Shown: positions 41,736 through 50,197 of the stretch, one piece after another
Layout of the letters: each line of letters begins with the position of its first letter
How positions within the stretch are numbered: the first letter of the stretch is position 1
From: Saprospiraceae bacterium
GTDB taxonomy: Bacteria > Bacteroidota > Bacteroidia > Chitinophagales > Saprospiraceae
DNA: 64,000 nucleotides
Assembly: GCA_016718505.1 (NCBI GenBank)
Contig: JADKDE010000002.1
Coordinates: 496,001-560,000, forward strand
Direction of reading: 5' to 3'
Translations under genes and position numbers: made by a program
Notes under the pieces: model-generated
The model's input: the letters and a program-made list of their open reading frames with translations, nothing else
What the model was told of the DNA's origin: nothing
Databases searched by the model: none

Positions 41736-41743
41736 TAAATTTG
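41736..41743 (+). promoter_or_regulatory. Candidate -7 element for the GH57/DUF3536 gene
   Basis: TAAATTTG matches TAnnTTTG, 25 bases before the ATG at 41769. The -33 element is not clear. Confidence 0.4.
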
Positions 41744-41768
41744 TAGCTTTTTGAAGTAATAAATTTAG

Positions 41769-44159
41769 ATGAAAGAGGACGAGATCAAGCGATTTATATG
41801 TATTCACGGGCATTTTTATCAGCCACCAAGAGAAAATGCATGGCTTGAAACAGTAGAAATCCAAGAGTCTGCTAAACCGTATCACGATTGGAATGAACGC
41901 ATTACGATGGAATGTTATGGTGCGAATACAATGGCTAAAATCCTAAATGACGATCGAAAGATTGTTGATATCATCAATAATTATAGTAAAATCAGCTTCA
42001 ATGTTGGGCCTACTTTGATGTCTTGGTTTACTTGGAAAAACAAGGCTGTGCATGATGCCATCGTAGAGGCAGATAAAATAAGTATAAGAAATTATGGTCA
42101 AGGGTCGGCTATGGCTCAGGTGTATAATCATATCATCATGCCATTGGCCAACAGAAGGGACAAAGAGACTCAGGTAAAATGGGGTTTGTATGATTTTGAG
42201 CGAAGATATGGCCGTAAGGCAGAGGGAATTTGGTTGGCTGAGACAGCGGTTGATACTGAAACCTTAGAAATCTGCGCTGACAACGGCATAAAATTCACGA
42301 TATTGGCACCAAGCCAAGCCAAAGCATACAGAAAATTGGGCGAAGAAGGGTGGACTAATGGTATTCAACCTAATTTTCCATATGTATATAATTTGCCTAA
42401 TGGAAAACGTATATTTTTGTTTTTTTATGATGGTAAAAGGTCTCAGGAAGTAGCTTTCAATGGGGTTTTGAATGATGGAAAATACTTTGCTAAATCTCTA
42501 CTGAGTGGGTTAGACAGCAGCAAGAGCCAACCACAATTATTACACATAGCAACTGATGGGGAGACTTATGGGCATCACCACCCTAAGGGCGAGATGGCAC
42601 TCGCTTATTGTCTTGCACAAATAGAGAAAACAGACGGGGTTGCACTCACCAATTATGCATCTTTCCTAGCAAAGAATACGGTTCAATTTGAGGTGCAAAT
42701 ACATGAAAATTCAAGTTGGTCATGCTTCCATGGTATCGAAAGATGGAGGTCCAACTGTGGCTGTGAAACGGGAGGTAAGCCAGGTTTCAATCAAAAATGG
42801 CGACAAGGATTGAGAGAGGCACTGGACTGGCTCAGAGATTCTTTGGTTCCGTTGTTTGAAAATGGACTTAAGCCACATTATCAAGATCCATGGATGTTGA
42901 GAAATAAATATATTGAGATATTTTTTGAGCGAAGTGAAGGCAATATTCAATTATTTTTTGACAACTATCTGCCCGAAATTCAGGATAACCGTACGAAAAC
43001 AACAGTGTTAAGACTGCTAGAAATGCAGCGACAAGCGATGTATATGTTCACGAGTTGTGGTTGGTTTTTTAATGATGTATCTGGTATAGAAACGGTCCAA
43101 ATATTGCAATACGCCAATAGGGCCATTCAGTTGGCTAAATCGGAGACGGGGGTAGATCTAGAACCTACCTTCAAGTTGATGCTGGGCAGTTCTATCAGTA
43201 ATTATGAGGAATACGGCTCGGCCAAAGATATCTACGAAAAATGGGTGAGTCCCAAAACGCTTACGCTTACAAAAGTTGGGATGCATTATGCTGTGAGTAG
43301 TCTATTCCAATCGGAAGGCAGGGTCTTGACGATATTCAACTATGATTGTCAAAGTAGAATACAACAACTGCATCGAAGTGGGAATCTTATCTTAAGCTAT
43401 GGAATCACAGAAGTTAGATCTAGGGTGACCCTGTCTGAAAAGGTATTTTCATATATCATCGTATATATGGGAGGCCATCACTTGATTGGTAATTCATCTG
43501 ATTTGGTGGACGAGGATACTTTTGAAGAGATCACCGAAAATATAAGATTAGCGTTTGAAGAGAGCAATATTACCAAAGTCTTGGATTTGATGCGAAACCA
43601 TTTTAAAGACCATACTTTTTCATATTTTGATTTATTGAAAGATGAACAATTGAAATTGCTCGAAAAGGTGATCGAAATAAATGAAGAAAGCGCACTTTCG
43701 AGTTATGAAATGGTCAATAATAACACTTACGCATTGATGACGATTATGCACAATAGCCAATTGGAAGTGCCTGAATTGTTTTTAAGAAATTTACAAACGC
43801 TGGTACAAGTAAAATTGGAGAATAGACTTGAGATTCTCCCACAATTGCAGCTTATACCCATCCGTAAGCTTAAAGGCCTGGCAGATGATGTAATTAAATG
43901 GAAAATTGGGTTGAATACGGTAGTTTTGGAGTTTATGGCTACTAAGTTTTTCGATGCACAGAAGAATACTCTTTTTGTCGAAGATATACAAGAGGAGTAC
44001 GCTGAAAATATTTTGAAAGCCTTGGAGATTCTTCAATTATTAAAAATTCAACCATCATTGAACGGCTTGCAAAATATAGTATTCAATATCATTAAAAATC
44101 AAGGATTGAGTCAAGGTGCGTCAATTAAAGCCTTGGCAGCTTATATAGATTTAGCTTAG
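41769..44159 (+). CDS. DUF3536 / glycoside hydrolase family 57-like protein
   Basis: 796 residues. N-terminal GH57-like (beta/alpha)7 barrel (about 8-330) opens with His-Gly-His-Phe-Tyr-Gln-Pro-Pro-Arg-Glu-Asn and contains Gly-Ile-Trp-Leu-Ala-Glu-Thr-Ala (candidate nucleophile Glu) and Ala-Thr-Asp-Gly-Glu-Thr-Tyr-Gly-His-His. The remainder, including Ser-Asn-Cys-Gly-Cys and a long alpha-helical region, is the DUF3536 part. GH57 enzymes act on alpha-glucans (amylases, branching enzymes); the substrate of the DUF3536 group is not established. Followed by glnS after 38 bases. Stops with TAG. Confidence 0.9.
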   Translation: MKEDEIKRFICIHGHFYQPPRENAWLETVEIQESAKPYHDWNERITMECYGANTMAKILNDDRKIVDIINNYSKISFNVGPTLMSWFTWKNKAVHDAIVEADKISIRNYGQGSAMAQVYNHIIMPLANRRDKETQVKWGLYDFERRYGRKAEGIWLAETAVDTETLEICADNGIKFTILAPSQAKAYRKLGEEGWTNGIQPNFPYVYNLPNGKRIFLFFYDGKRSQEVAFNGVLNDGKYFAKSLLSGLDSSKSQPQLLHIATDGETYGHHHPKGEMALAYCLAQIEKTDGVALTNYASFLAKNTVQFEVQIHENSSWSCFHGIERWRSNCGCETGGKPGFNQKWRQGLREALDWLRDSLVPLFENGLKPHYQDPWMLRNKYIEIFFERSEGNIQLFFDNYLPEIQDNRTKTTVLRLLEMQRQAMYMFTSCGWFFNDVSGIETVQILQYANRAIQLAKSETGVDLEPTFKLMLGSSISNYEEYGSAKDIYEKWVSPKTLTLTKVGMHYAVSSLFQSEGRVLTIFNYDCQSRIQQLHRSGNLILSYGITEVRSRVTLSEKVFSYIIVYMGGHHLIGNSSDLVDEDTFEEITENIRLAFEESNITKVLDLMRNHFKDHTFSYFDLLKDEQLKLLEKVIEINEESALSSYEMVNNNTYALMTIMHNSQLEVPELFLRNLQTLVQVKLENRLEILPQLQLIPIRKLKGLADDVIKWKIGLNTVVLEFMATKFFDAQKNTLFVEDIQEEYAENILKALEILQLLKIQPSLNGLQNIVFNIIKNQGLSQGASIKALAAYIDLA

Positions 44160-44197
44160 TTTTTCGAAGCATCATTTTTTAAAGAAATATCAAATAG

Positions 44198-45856
44198 ATG
44201 GAAAATCATAATAATTTTATCGAAGAAATAATCATTGAAGATCAAGCGATGGGTAAACATGACGGAAGAGTCCAAACGAGATTTCCTCCTGAGCCTAATG
44301 GTTTTTTGCATTTGGGACATTCTAAATCCATCTGTTTGAATTTTGGCTTAGCCGAACGATTTGAAGGTAAGACCAATCTCAGATTTGATGATACGAATCC
44401 AGTCACAGAGGATACGATTTATGTTGATTCCATCAAGGAAGATATCGCTTGGTTGGGATATACTTGGGATAAGGAATTGTATGCCTCAGACTATTTTGAT
44501 CAACTGTATGAATATGCTGTGAATTTGATTCAATCGGGCAATGCTTATGTGGACGATAGCACCTCAGAAGAAATAGCCCAGATGAAAGGCACCCCGACGG
44601 TACCTGGAGTTGATAGTCCCTATAAAAGCAGGACACCAGCAGAGAATTTGCAATTATTCGAAGAAATGAGAGCGGGCAAATGGCCCGAAGGATCAAAAGT
44701 CTTGAGGGCAAATGTGGACATGAAGTCACCCAATATGTTGCTAAGAGATCCCATCATATACAGGATAAAATTTGCCCATCATCATAGGACAGGAGACAAA
44801 TGGTGCATTTATCCGCTGTACGATTTTGCACATGGTTATAGCGATTCGATCGAGCACATCACGCACAGTATCTGTACGCTGGAATTTGAAAATCACCGCC
44901 CATTATATGATTGGTTTCTTGAAACATTGGATGTTTTCAGAAGTCGGCAGATAGAATTTGCTAGACTTAATCTTAATTATACAGTAATGTCCAAGCGAAA
45001 GCTGCTACAATTGGTCAATGAAGGCTTGGTTTCAGGTTGGGATGACCCAAGGATGCCTACCATCTCTGGAGCAAGGAGGCGCGGGTATCCTGCTGCATCT
45101 ATCAGAAATTTTGCCAAACACATTGGCATCGCGAAGCGAGAGAATGTAATCGAATTGAGTTTGCTTGAATTTTTTGTTCGAGAAGAGCTGAATAAGATAG
45201 CAACTCGTGTTATGGCCGTATTGGATCCTATAAAAGTAATCATCACCAACTATCCAAACCAAGAAGAATGGCTCGAAGCAGAAAATAATCCAGAAGACTC
45301 GGAGGCTGGTACTAGGATGATACCATTTTCTTCAACCCTTTTTATTGAGCGTGAAGATTTTATGGAAGATGCACCTAAAAAATATTTTCGATTGACCTTG
45401 GGGCAAAAGGTAAGATTAAAACACGCTTATATCATACAGTGTGACAATGTAGTGAAAAATGAAGCTGGTGAAATAGTTGAGCTACACTGTACTTATTTTC
45501 CAGAAAGCAAAAGCGGCCAAGATACGTCTGGTATCGAGGTAAAAAGCACCATCCACTGGGTAAGCGCGAACCACGCTATCGATGCGCAGTGCAGATTGTA
45601 CGATAGACTATTTACAGCCGAGGATCCTGATGGCAATAAAGAGGTTGATTTTAAAACATATATTAATCCTGAATCATTGACCGTTTTAGAATCGATAAAA
45701 ATAGAACCTTCGCTGCAAAATGCACAAGTAGGGCAGGGGTATCAATTTTTGCGAAAAGGCTATTTTTGCCTAGACAAAGACAGTACGGGTGTTAGTCTAA
45801 TTTTTAATAGAACAGTAACCTTAAAAGACACCTGGGCTAAGCTCAAATCACAATAA
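44198..45856 (+). CDS. glnS: Glutaminyl-tRNA synthetase
   Basis: 552 residues, the bacterial length. Class I catalytic core: Pro-Pro-Glu-Pro-Asn-Gly-Phe-Leu-His38-Leu-Gly-His41 and the KMSKS-type Val-Met-Ser-Lys-Arg-Lys. GlnRS-specific blocks present: Asp-Asp-Thr-Asn-Pro, Tyr-Asp-Phe-Ala-His-Gly and Asp-Asp-Pro-Arg-Met-Pro-Thr. C-terminal beta-barrels bind the tRNA anticodon. It charges tRNA-Gln with glutamine. A possible operon with the upstream DUF3536 gene. Confidence 0.96.
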   Translation: MENHNNFIEEIIIEDQAMGKHDGRVQTRFPPEPNGFLHLGHSKSICLNFGLAERFEGKTNLRFDDTNPVTEDTIYVDSIKEDIAWLGYTWDKELYASDYFDQLYEYAVNLIQSGNAYVDDSTSEEIAQMKGTPTVPGVDSPYKSRTPAENLQLFEEMRAGKWPEGSKVLRANVDMKSPNMLLRDPIIYRIKFAHHHRTGDKWCIYPLYDFAHGYSDSIEHITHSICTLEFENHRPLYDWFLETLDVFRSRQIEFARLNLNYTVMSKRKLLQLVNEGLVSGWDDPRMPTISGARRRGYPAASIRNFAKHIGIAKRENVIELSLLEFFVREELNKIATRVMAVLDPIKVIITNYPNQEEWLEAENNPEDSEAGTRMIPFSSTLFIEREDFMEDAPKKYFRLTLGQKVRLKHAYIIQCDNVVKNEAGEIVELHCTYFPESKSGQDTSGIEVKSTIHWVSANHAIDAQCRLYDRLFTAEDPDGNKEVDFKTYINPESLTVLESIKIEPSLQNAQVGQGYQFLRKGYFCLDKDSTGVSLIFNRTVTLKDTWAKLKSQ

Positions 45857-46029
45857 AGTAATTTCAAATGTCGTTTTAACCGAGAACGATCCAATTTATT
45901 TGAACGAAAAGTAAAATATTTTTCGAAATTTGTGACATATTATAAAAATATGTAATATATTTGCTGTTCGAGAGACGGGGAAGAGAAAGGTATTTTATTT
46001 TTGCCGTTAAAATTTTTAAAGTATATCCC

Positions 46030-46368
46030 ATGAGTGTTAAGTATCAGTTGCCGCAGGTAGCTCACGATTTTGTCGGTGCATTTGGCAGAAGTATCCTAGA
46101 GGTACAAGGTCGAACAGAAGTCTTTCAAAGGCTTACGTTTGTTATGGGCAAATTTTCACAAGAATCGGTCTATTTTGTAGATTTTGGCGAAGGGCTTCGC
46201 AAGAGAATTTACAATCCTTACTTTCATCATCAGTACAATGAAGCGGGAAATTACCGAGTTGAAATTTTTCGAATGTTTGAAGATAAATTGACCCCAATCC
46301 ATGCTCAAGAATTAACGATAGAGGGCGTATCTCGGACCAGCATTTTCAAAAAAATAATAGGACTTTAG
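46030..46368 (+). CDS. Hypothetical cytoplasmic protein
   Basis: 112 residues from the ATG at 46030; an upstream TTG reading to 45961 adds 23 basic residues without homology-like features. No signal peptide, transmembrane segment or known motif. Content: Val-Ala-His-Asp-Phe-Val-Gly-Ala-Phe-Gly-Arg-Ser-Ile-Leu-Glu-Val-Gln-Gly-Arg, Tyr-Phe-Val-Asp-Phe-Gly-Glu-Gly, His-His-Gln-Tyr-Asn-Glu-Ala-Gly-Asn-Tyr-Arg-Val-Glu-Ile-Phe. The last looks like a PKD-type strand pair, so a small beta-sandwich is possible. Alone between glnS and the IS area. Confidence 0.6.
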   Translation: MSVKYQLPQVAHDFVGAFGRSILEVQGRTEVFQRLTFVMGKFSQESVYFVDFGEGLRKRIYNPYFHHQYNEAGNYRVEIFRMFEDKLTPIHAQELTIEGVSRTSIFKKIIGL

Positions 46369-46374
46369 AGAAAG

Positions 46375-46440
46375 TTCGCTATGCGATCCAGCACTGGCAA
46401 AGGACGACCGATAGGGAGCCTGTCCGCACCAAGTGCATTG
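46375..46440. repeat. GC-rich repeat-like fragment
   Basis: A non-coding GC-rich stretch with short inverted pieces (CCAGCACTGG; a GACGACCGAT...GGGAGCC...GTCC segment), unlike the AT-rich surroundings. Its style resembles degenerate interspersed repeats of Saprospiria genomes, but that is inference from memory. It lies directly before the stop of the 46453 gene. Confidence 0.3.
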
Positions 46441-46452
46441 TTATTGGCAGAA

Positions 46453-47076
46453 TTATTCATTCTTTTTATCGATTGGTATTAATTTTCCGTTCACAATTCC
46501 TACAATTTTTAGATCACCATCTATTGTCAATATACAAGGAAAATTATATATGTGATTATAAACAGGATCATTGTAACCTACAACTAATGTATTAACATTT
46601 ATTAATCGAAGGCTTGATATTTGGCCTTTGTTACTGTCAAATTTATCAGAAATATTTACAGTTGTTTCTCTAAAATTACCATTTTTAATAATTGGATGAA
46701 TTATTTTTTCTTTCGAAAAACGATCTTTTTCTGTAAGCATAGACCCAATCAAAAAATATCCATCTTTCTTTTGTATTTCTTTCCATATTTTTTCAACTGA
46801 TGGTTCCAATTTATCTTGCATTTTCCTCCTTGTAAAAGAATTGTATTTTCGTTTCCATTCTTTATCAAGAAAATATCTTAGGTCTTGTTTACTTACAATC
46901 AATTCTGATTTTATTCTTTCTATATTTCCTTCATTTATTATACTACTTAATTTTTCAATGAATAGATTAGCTTTAGATTTTAGATCTTTATCATTTAAAT
47001 CTTTTTTTGTTTGACCAAAACATGACAAACCAAAAGTCAAGCATATAAACACAAATGATGTTACAATTTTGCTCAT
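46453..47076 (-). CDS. Secreted hypothetical protein
   Basis: 207 residues from the ATG at 47076; a longer start at 47094 would lie inside the IS terminal repeat and adds only six residues. Signal peptide ends about Ser-Cys-Phe-Gly-Gln. The mature protein is Lys-rich, starts with a helical region and then beta strands with Leu-Arg-Leu-Ile-Asn-Val-Asn-Thr-Leu-Val-Val-Gly-Tyr. No family recognised. The IS end lies only 8 bases upstream, so its original promoter is probably displaced. Confidence 0.65.
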   Translation of the reverse strand: MSKIVTSFVFICLTFGLSCFGQTKKDLNDKDLKSKANLFIEKLSSIINEGNIERIKSELIVSKQDLRYFLDKEWKRKYNSFTRRKMQDKLEPSVEKIWKEIQKKDGYFLIGSMLTEKDRFSKEKIIHPIIKNGNFRETTVNISDKFDSNKGQISSLRLINVNTLVVGYNDPVYNHIYNFPCILTIDGDLKIVGIVNGKLIPIDKKNE

Positions 47077-47125
47077 TTTAGGTATAATGGACAAAAAGTA
47101 GGCTATTTTGATAGATGATAGTTTG

Positions 47126-47149
47126 TAATGGACAAAAAGTAGGCTATTT
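47126..47149. repeat. Second copy of the left IS terminal repeat
   Basis: TAATGGACAAAAAGTAGGCT plus ATTT, identical for 24 bases to 47085-47108. Confidence 0.85.
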
Positions 47150-47323
47150 ATTTTCTCTTATTTGTCAATATTGTTGCAATTTCAGATACTTTTGCTATTG
47201 TCTAAATAAACGGAAGTAGGCTCTGCGGGGAGCAACCTGCCAGGGATAAAATAGATGTTCGAAGAAAAAGTCTTGTTGATGGGTTAAGGTGTCATTTCTT
47301 GCCATTGATATTTTTAGAGAACT

Positions 47324-48234
47324 TTATGCCTTCAAAAACCCATCAATAAACTTCTTCTTTCGCGTTAGTGAAAGGCCATTATGATTTCTCAACTTGTTTT
47401 TCAGGTCTGCAAAATGACCATCTATGGCATTGGTTGTATTTGGTATTTTTAGCTCAAAGTTATCATACCAAGTAAATAGCCAGGGCAGATTCGTCTTTAT
47501 ACTTCTATAGGCTGATCTTAGTTTTTATGTGTATAGAAGGATTTATGTGTTGTTTCATTGATTGTTCGTTCTTTTAAAAACTGCTCCCATTTATCATACC
47601 ACAGATTCAAAGCTCCTACAAACGACTCCTTGTCCGTTTGTTTCATTAGGTTTAGCACGTCCATTAGTTCCATCCCCGCTTGCAATTTAGGCCTTTTGGT
47701 TAAGTATCTACGTATAATTGCTGACTGATGAAATTGGCACATTTGCACAGGTATATCTTTGAAAGCTTGAATGAGCCCTTTCCTGCCATCGCAAACGATT
47801 CCAAGTATCTTGTACCCCTTTGACTTCAATTCTTCTATACCTTGAACATAGAGGTTGGTTTGTTTCTGTCTTTACATAATATTTGAGAAGATTTTCCTTT
47901 GTTATGGCATCTTTAAATAACATGACTCCTAAGCTTTTTCCCAATATGTAGTATCCATTAGAACAATAACTTCGCGAACTTCCTTTTTAACTTCAATTAT
48001 CCTATAACCATCCAGTTTTCTTTGAATAGTCTTAATGGAGCATTTATATTTGGACGCTAATTGACTGTAAGTTTGTTTTCCAATAGAATATTCTTTCCAC
48101 AAATTTGAACTATTAATCCGATCTCCTCCTATAAACTGACGATTACAATTATAGCATTTATAAAGTTGAACACCACTTTTATACCATTTTCTTTGTAAAT
48201 CTGCTCCCACAATAAAAGCACTTTTATTATTCAT
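47324..48234 (-). pseudogene. Broken transposase of the IS256-type element
   Basis: A single transposase of about 304 residues spread over three frames. N-terminal zinc motif Cys-Tyr-Asn-Cys-Asn-Arg-Gln-Phe, then a helix-turn-helix, then Met-Asp-Thr-Thr-Tyr-Trp (catalytic Asp), Gly-Ile-Val-Cys-Asp-Gly-Arg-Lys-Gly (Asp), Gln-Met-Cys-Gln-Phe-His-Gln, and near the C-terminus Pro-Asn-Thr-Thr-Asn-Ala-Ile-Asp-Gly-His-Phe-Ala-Asp-Leu-Lys-Asn-Lys-Leu, just before the stop at 47324-47326. Breaks: GGG needing a fourth G at about 47939-47941; an extra base near 47846-47850; and a five-A run (minus) at about 47522-47526 needing a sixth. With these three restored the frame is continuous. Confidence 0.85.
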
Positions 48235-48354
48235 GACCTTTGATTTGCCGCAAAGCTAGTGTTTATACAGGTTTTAGCCTTTTTTAGCCTACTTTTTGTC
48301 CATTAAGCCTCATTTTATTATTTTTTGCCACTAACTGTAAAAATGGCGTAGTTT

Positions 48355-49371
48355 TTATTTAGCGGCTTTATAGATTCGTTCTATTATATCTACGACTTTC
48401 AGCCCTTCCAAAGCATTTGTTGTGATCGTACTATTTCCTCTTAGTACATCTACGACGTTTTCTATGATAAAATGATGATTGGCTGCTGAGCCTTTGTATT
48501 GCCCATAATCATTGGGAGGATTGGAGGGCGGCAAAACGGGCATTTCATAATCCATTATGTGACAGTATTCGACCTCATTCATGTATTGGCCTCCGATTTT
48601 TACAGTTCCTTTTTCTCCAATGATGGTCATGGATGATTCTAAGTTTTTATCCCAAACGGATGTTGAAAATTGAATAGAGCCAATGCCACCTTGGACAAAA
48701 TCAAAACTGATCATACCACTGTCTTCAAACTCTGTCATGTCGTGGTGATTAAAATCTTTGATGCGAGAATTGATATTGGTTATGTCACCAAAGCACCAGT
48801 ACATTATATCTACAAAATGGCTGAATTGAGTAAACAAAGTTCCGCCATCGAGGGCTTTTGTCCCATGCCAATTTCCTTTTTTATAATATCTATGATCGCG
48901 ATTCCAATAGCAGTTGATTTGTACCATGTAAATTTCCCCTAAAATATTTTCTTGTAAAATTGTTTTCAACCATTGTGAGGGTGGGGAATACCGATTTTGC
49001 ATCACACAAAAGACTTGTTTGGATGCTTGGAGCGACTTGTATATGATGTCTTCACACTCGGTTTTCGTGAGTCCCATGGGTTTTTCTATGACCACGTGAT
49101 GGTTGTGTTCTAAAACTTTGAGGGCTTGTGAAGCGTGCAGTCCATTGGGAGTAGCTATACATACCACATGTAGATTTTTTTCAGTGGCCAGCATTTCATC
49201 TAGATTATTATAAAATGCAATATCAGGATGATTCGACAAGTCCAAAGCTTCTTTGTTAAGAGTATCACACATGGCTAGTAATTCCGCATGGGGATTATTG
49301 GCAATCATAGCTGCATGACGCTTTCCAATATGTCCACAGCCTACAACGGCAAATTTTATTTTATCGATCAT
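48355..49371 (-). CDS. Gfo/Idh/MocA family NAD(P)-dependent oxidoreductase
   Basis: 338 residues. Rossmann start Val-Val-Gly-Cys-Gly-His-Ile-Gly-Lys-Arg-His, the Glu-Lys-Pro motif (Val-Ile-Glu-Lys-Pro-Met-Gly, about 97-103), then the alpha/beta domain with Gly-Gly-Thr-Leu-Phe-Thr-Gln-Phe-Ser-His-Phe-Val-Asp. The N-terminal and catalytic block pattern is close to WbpB/WlbA-type UDP-sugar-acid 3-dehydrogenases used in O-antigen sugar synthesis, but other sugar dehydrogenases fit as well, and no glycan cluster surrounds it. Last gene of the long minus-strand run. Confidence 0.88.
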   Translation of the reverse strand: MIDKIKFAVVGCGHIGKRHAAMIANNPHAELLAMCDTLNKEALDLSNHPDIAFYNNLDEMLATEKNLHVVCIATPNGLHASQALKVLEHNHHVVIEKPMGLTKTECEDIIYKSLQASKQVFCVMQNRYSPPSQWLKTILQENILGEIYMVQINCYWNRDHRYYKKGNWHGTKALDGGTLFTQFSHFVDIMYWCFGDITNINSRIKDFNHHDMTEFEDSGMISFDFVQGGIGSIQFSTSVWDKNLESSMTIIGEKGTVKIGGQYMNEVEYCHIMDYEMPVLPPSNPPNDYGQYKGSAANHHFIIENVVDVLRGNSTITTNALEGLKVVDIIERIYKAAK

Positions 49372-49412
49372 CGTTTTTTATTATAAAAATAATATAAATT
49401 GAATAGGTGATT

Positions 49413-49817
49413 TCAGAAAAACTTTACGAACAACCACACCAAAAATACCCCTAAACTATTGGCGACTATGTCCGAGAATTCTCCTTGACGATAGCCAGAA
49501 AATGCTTGGAGGATTTCAATGGTTACGCCAAAAATAATCAAACAGAGCGCTAATTTATTGAATTTACCAATGGGAATTTTGGTATTCCATGTAAGAAAAT
49601 AATCAATGATAGCCCCAATCCCAATGACCGCATAAAATGATAAATGCATAAATTTATCAAAATAACTAAAATTTGGGAGTGCGGGAAAACTCAATGGATA
49701 AAGACACAATATACTAAGAACAAACAGTAAAAAGATACTGATTTTCCATCTGTATAAAAATGAAAAGAAACGTGAAAATAAGTGATTAGGAAATACTTGA
49801 ACCATAACTTGCTGCAT
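49413..49817 (-). CDS. VanZ-like membrane protein
   Basis: 134 residues with four hydrophobic helices and the VanZ pattern Asp-Lys-x-x-His-Leu-x-x-Tyr-x-x-x-Gly, Gly-x-x-Ile-Glu-Ile-Leu-Gln and Gly-Glu-x-Ser-Asp-Ile-Val-Ala-Asn-Ser-Leu-Gly. VanZ-type proteins are named for teicoplanin resistance in enterococci, but most are of unknown function. Overlaps gcvH by 32 bases, or by 20 from an internal ATG at 49805. Confidence 0.85.
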   Translation of the reverse strand: MQQVMVQVFPNHLFSRFFSFLYRWKISIFLLFVLSILCLYPLSFPALPNFSYFDKFMHLSFYAVIGIGAIIDYFLTWNTKIPIGKFNKLALCLIIFGVTIEILQAFSGYRQGEFSDIVANSLGVFLVWLFVKFF

Positions 49818-50181
49818 CCATCAATTCATCCAATTCTGAACGGTCTTGAATGGCTACTTTGATGATCCAACCACGTCCATAAGGATCTTCATTGATTAAG
49901 GATGGGTTGTCGCCGCCTTTTTCATCCAATTCAGAGTTGAACTCAATAATTTTGCCACTGATCGGCATGTATAATTCTGAAGTTGTCTTTACAGCTTCTA
50001 CCGTACCAAAAATGGTATTTTTATCGAGATTTTCACCCAATGTATCTACCTCAACATAGACTATGTCTCCAAGTTCGCTTTGGGCGAAATCTGTTATGCC
50101 AATGGTAGCGATATTTTGGTCATCTACAAAAATCCATTCGTGCTCTGAAGTATATTTTAAGTCAGAAGGAATATTCATCAC
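49786..50181 (-). CDS. gcvH: Glycine cleavage system H protein
   Basis: 131 residues, full length. Lipoyl-bearing Lys65 in Gly-Thr-Val-Glu-Ala-Val-Lys-Thr-Thr, plus Glu-His-Glu-Trp and Asn-Glu-Asp-Pro-Tyr-Gly-x-Gly-Trp. Shuttles the aminomethyl group between P, T and L proteins. gcvP and gcvT are not in the window. Lies 16 bases after citrate synthase. Confidence 0.95.
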   Translation of the reverse strand: MMNIPSDLKYTSEHEWIFVDDQNIATIGITDFAQSELGDIVYVEVDTLGENLDKNTIFGTVEAVKTTSELYMPISGKIIEFNSELDEKGGDNPSLINEDPYGRGWIIKVAIQDRSELDELMDAASYGSSIS

Positions 50182-50197
50182 GTTTTATTTTAATTAA

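Larger units (their letters stand above)
47085..48305 (-). mobile_element. Degenerate insertion sequence (IS256 family, variant Zn-binding transposase type)
   Basis: About 1.2 kb. Right terminal repeat AGCCTACTTTTTGTCCATTA (48286-48305). Its reverse complement TAATGGACAAAAAGTAGGCT occurs twice at the left, at 47085-47104 and 47126-47145, 41 bases apart. So the element runs either 47085-48305 or 47126-48305, and one left copy is extra (a partial older copy or an internal duplication). No direct target repeat is visible beside either pair. The transposase inside is broken three times. A GC-rich, repeat-like piece (47214-47250) lies between the left end and the transposase stop. Confidence 0.85.

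Noticed and set aside
47085..48305. Target-site duplication for the IS
   Set aside because: Eight- to nine-base flanks beside either left copy do not match the bases after 48305.
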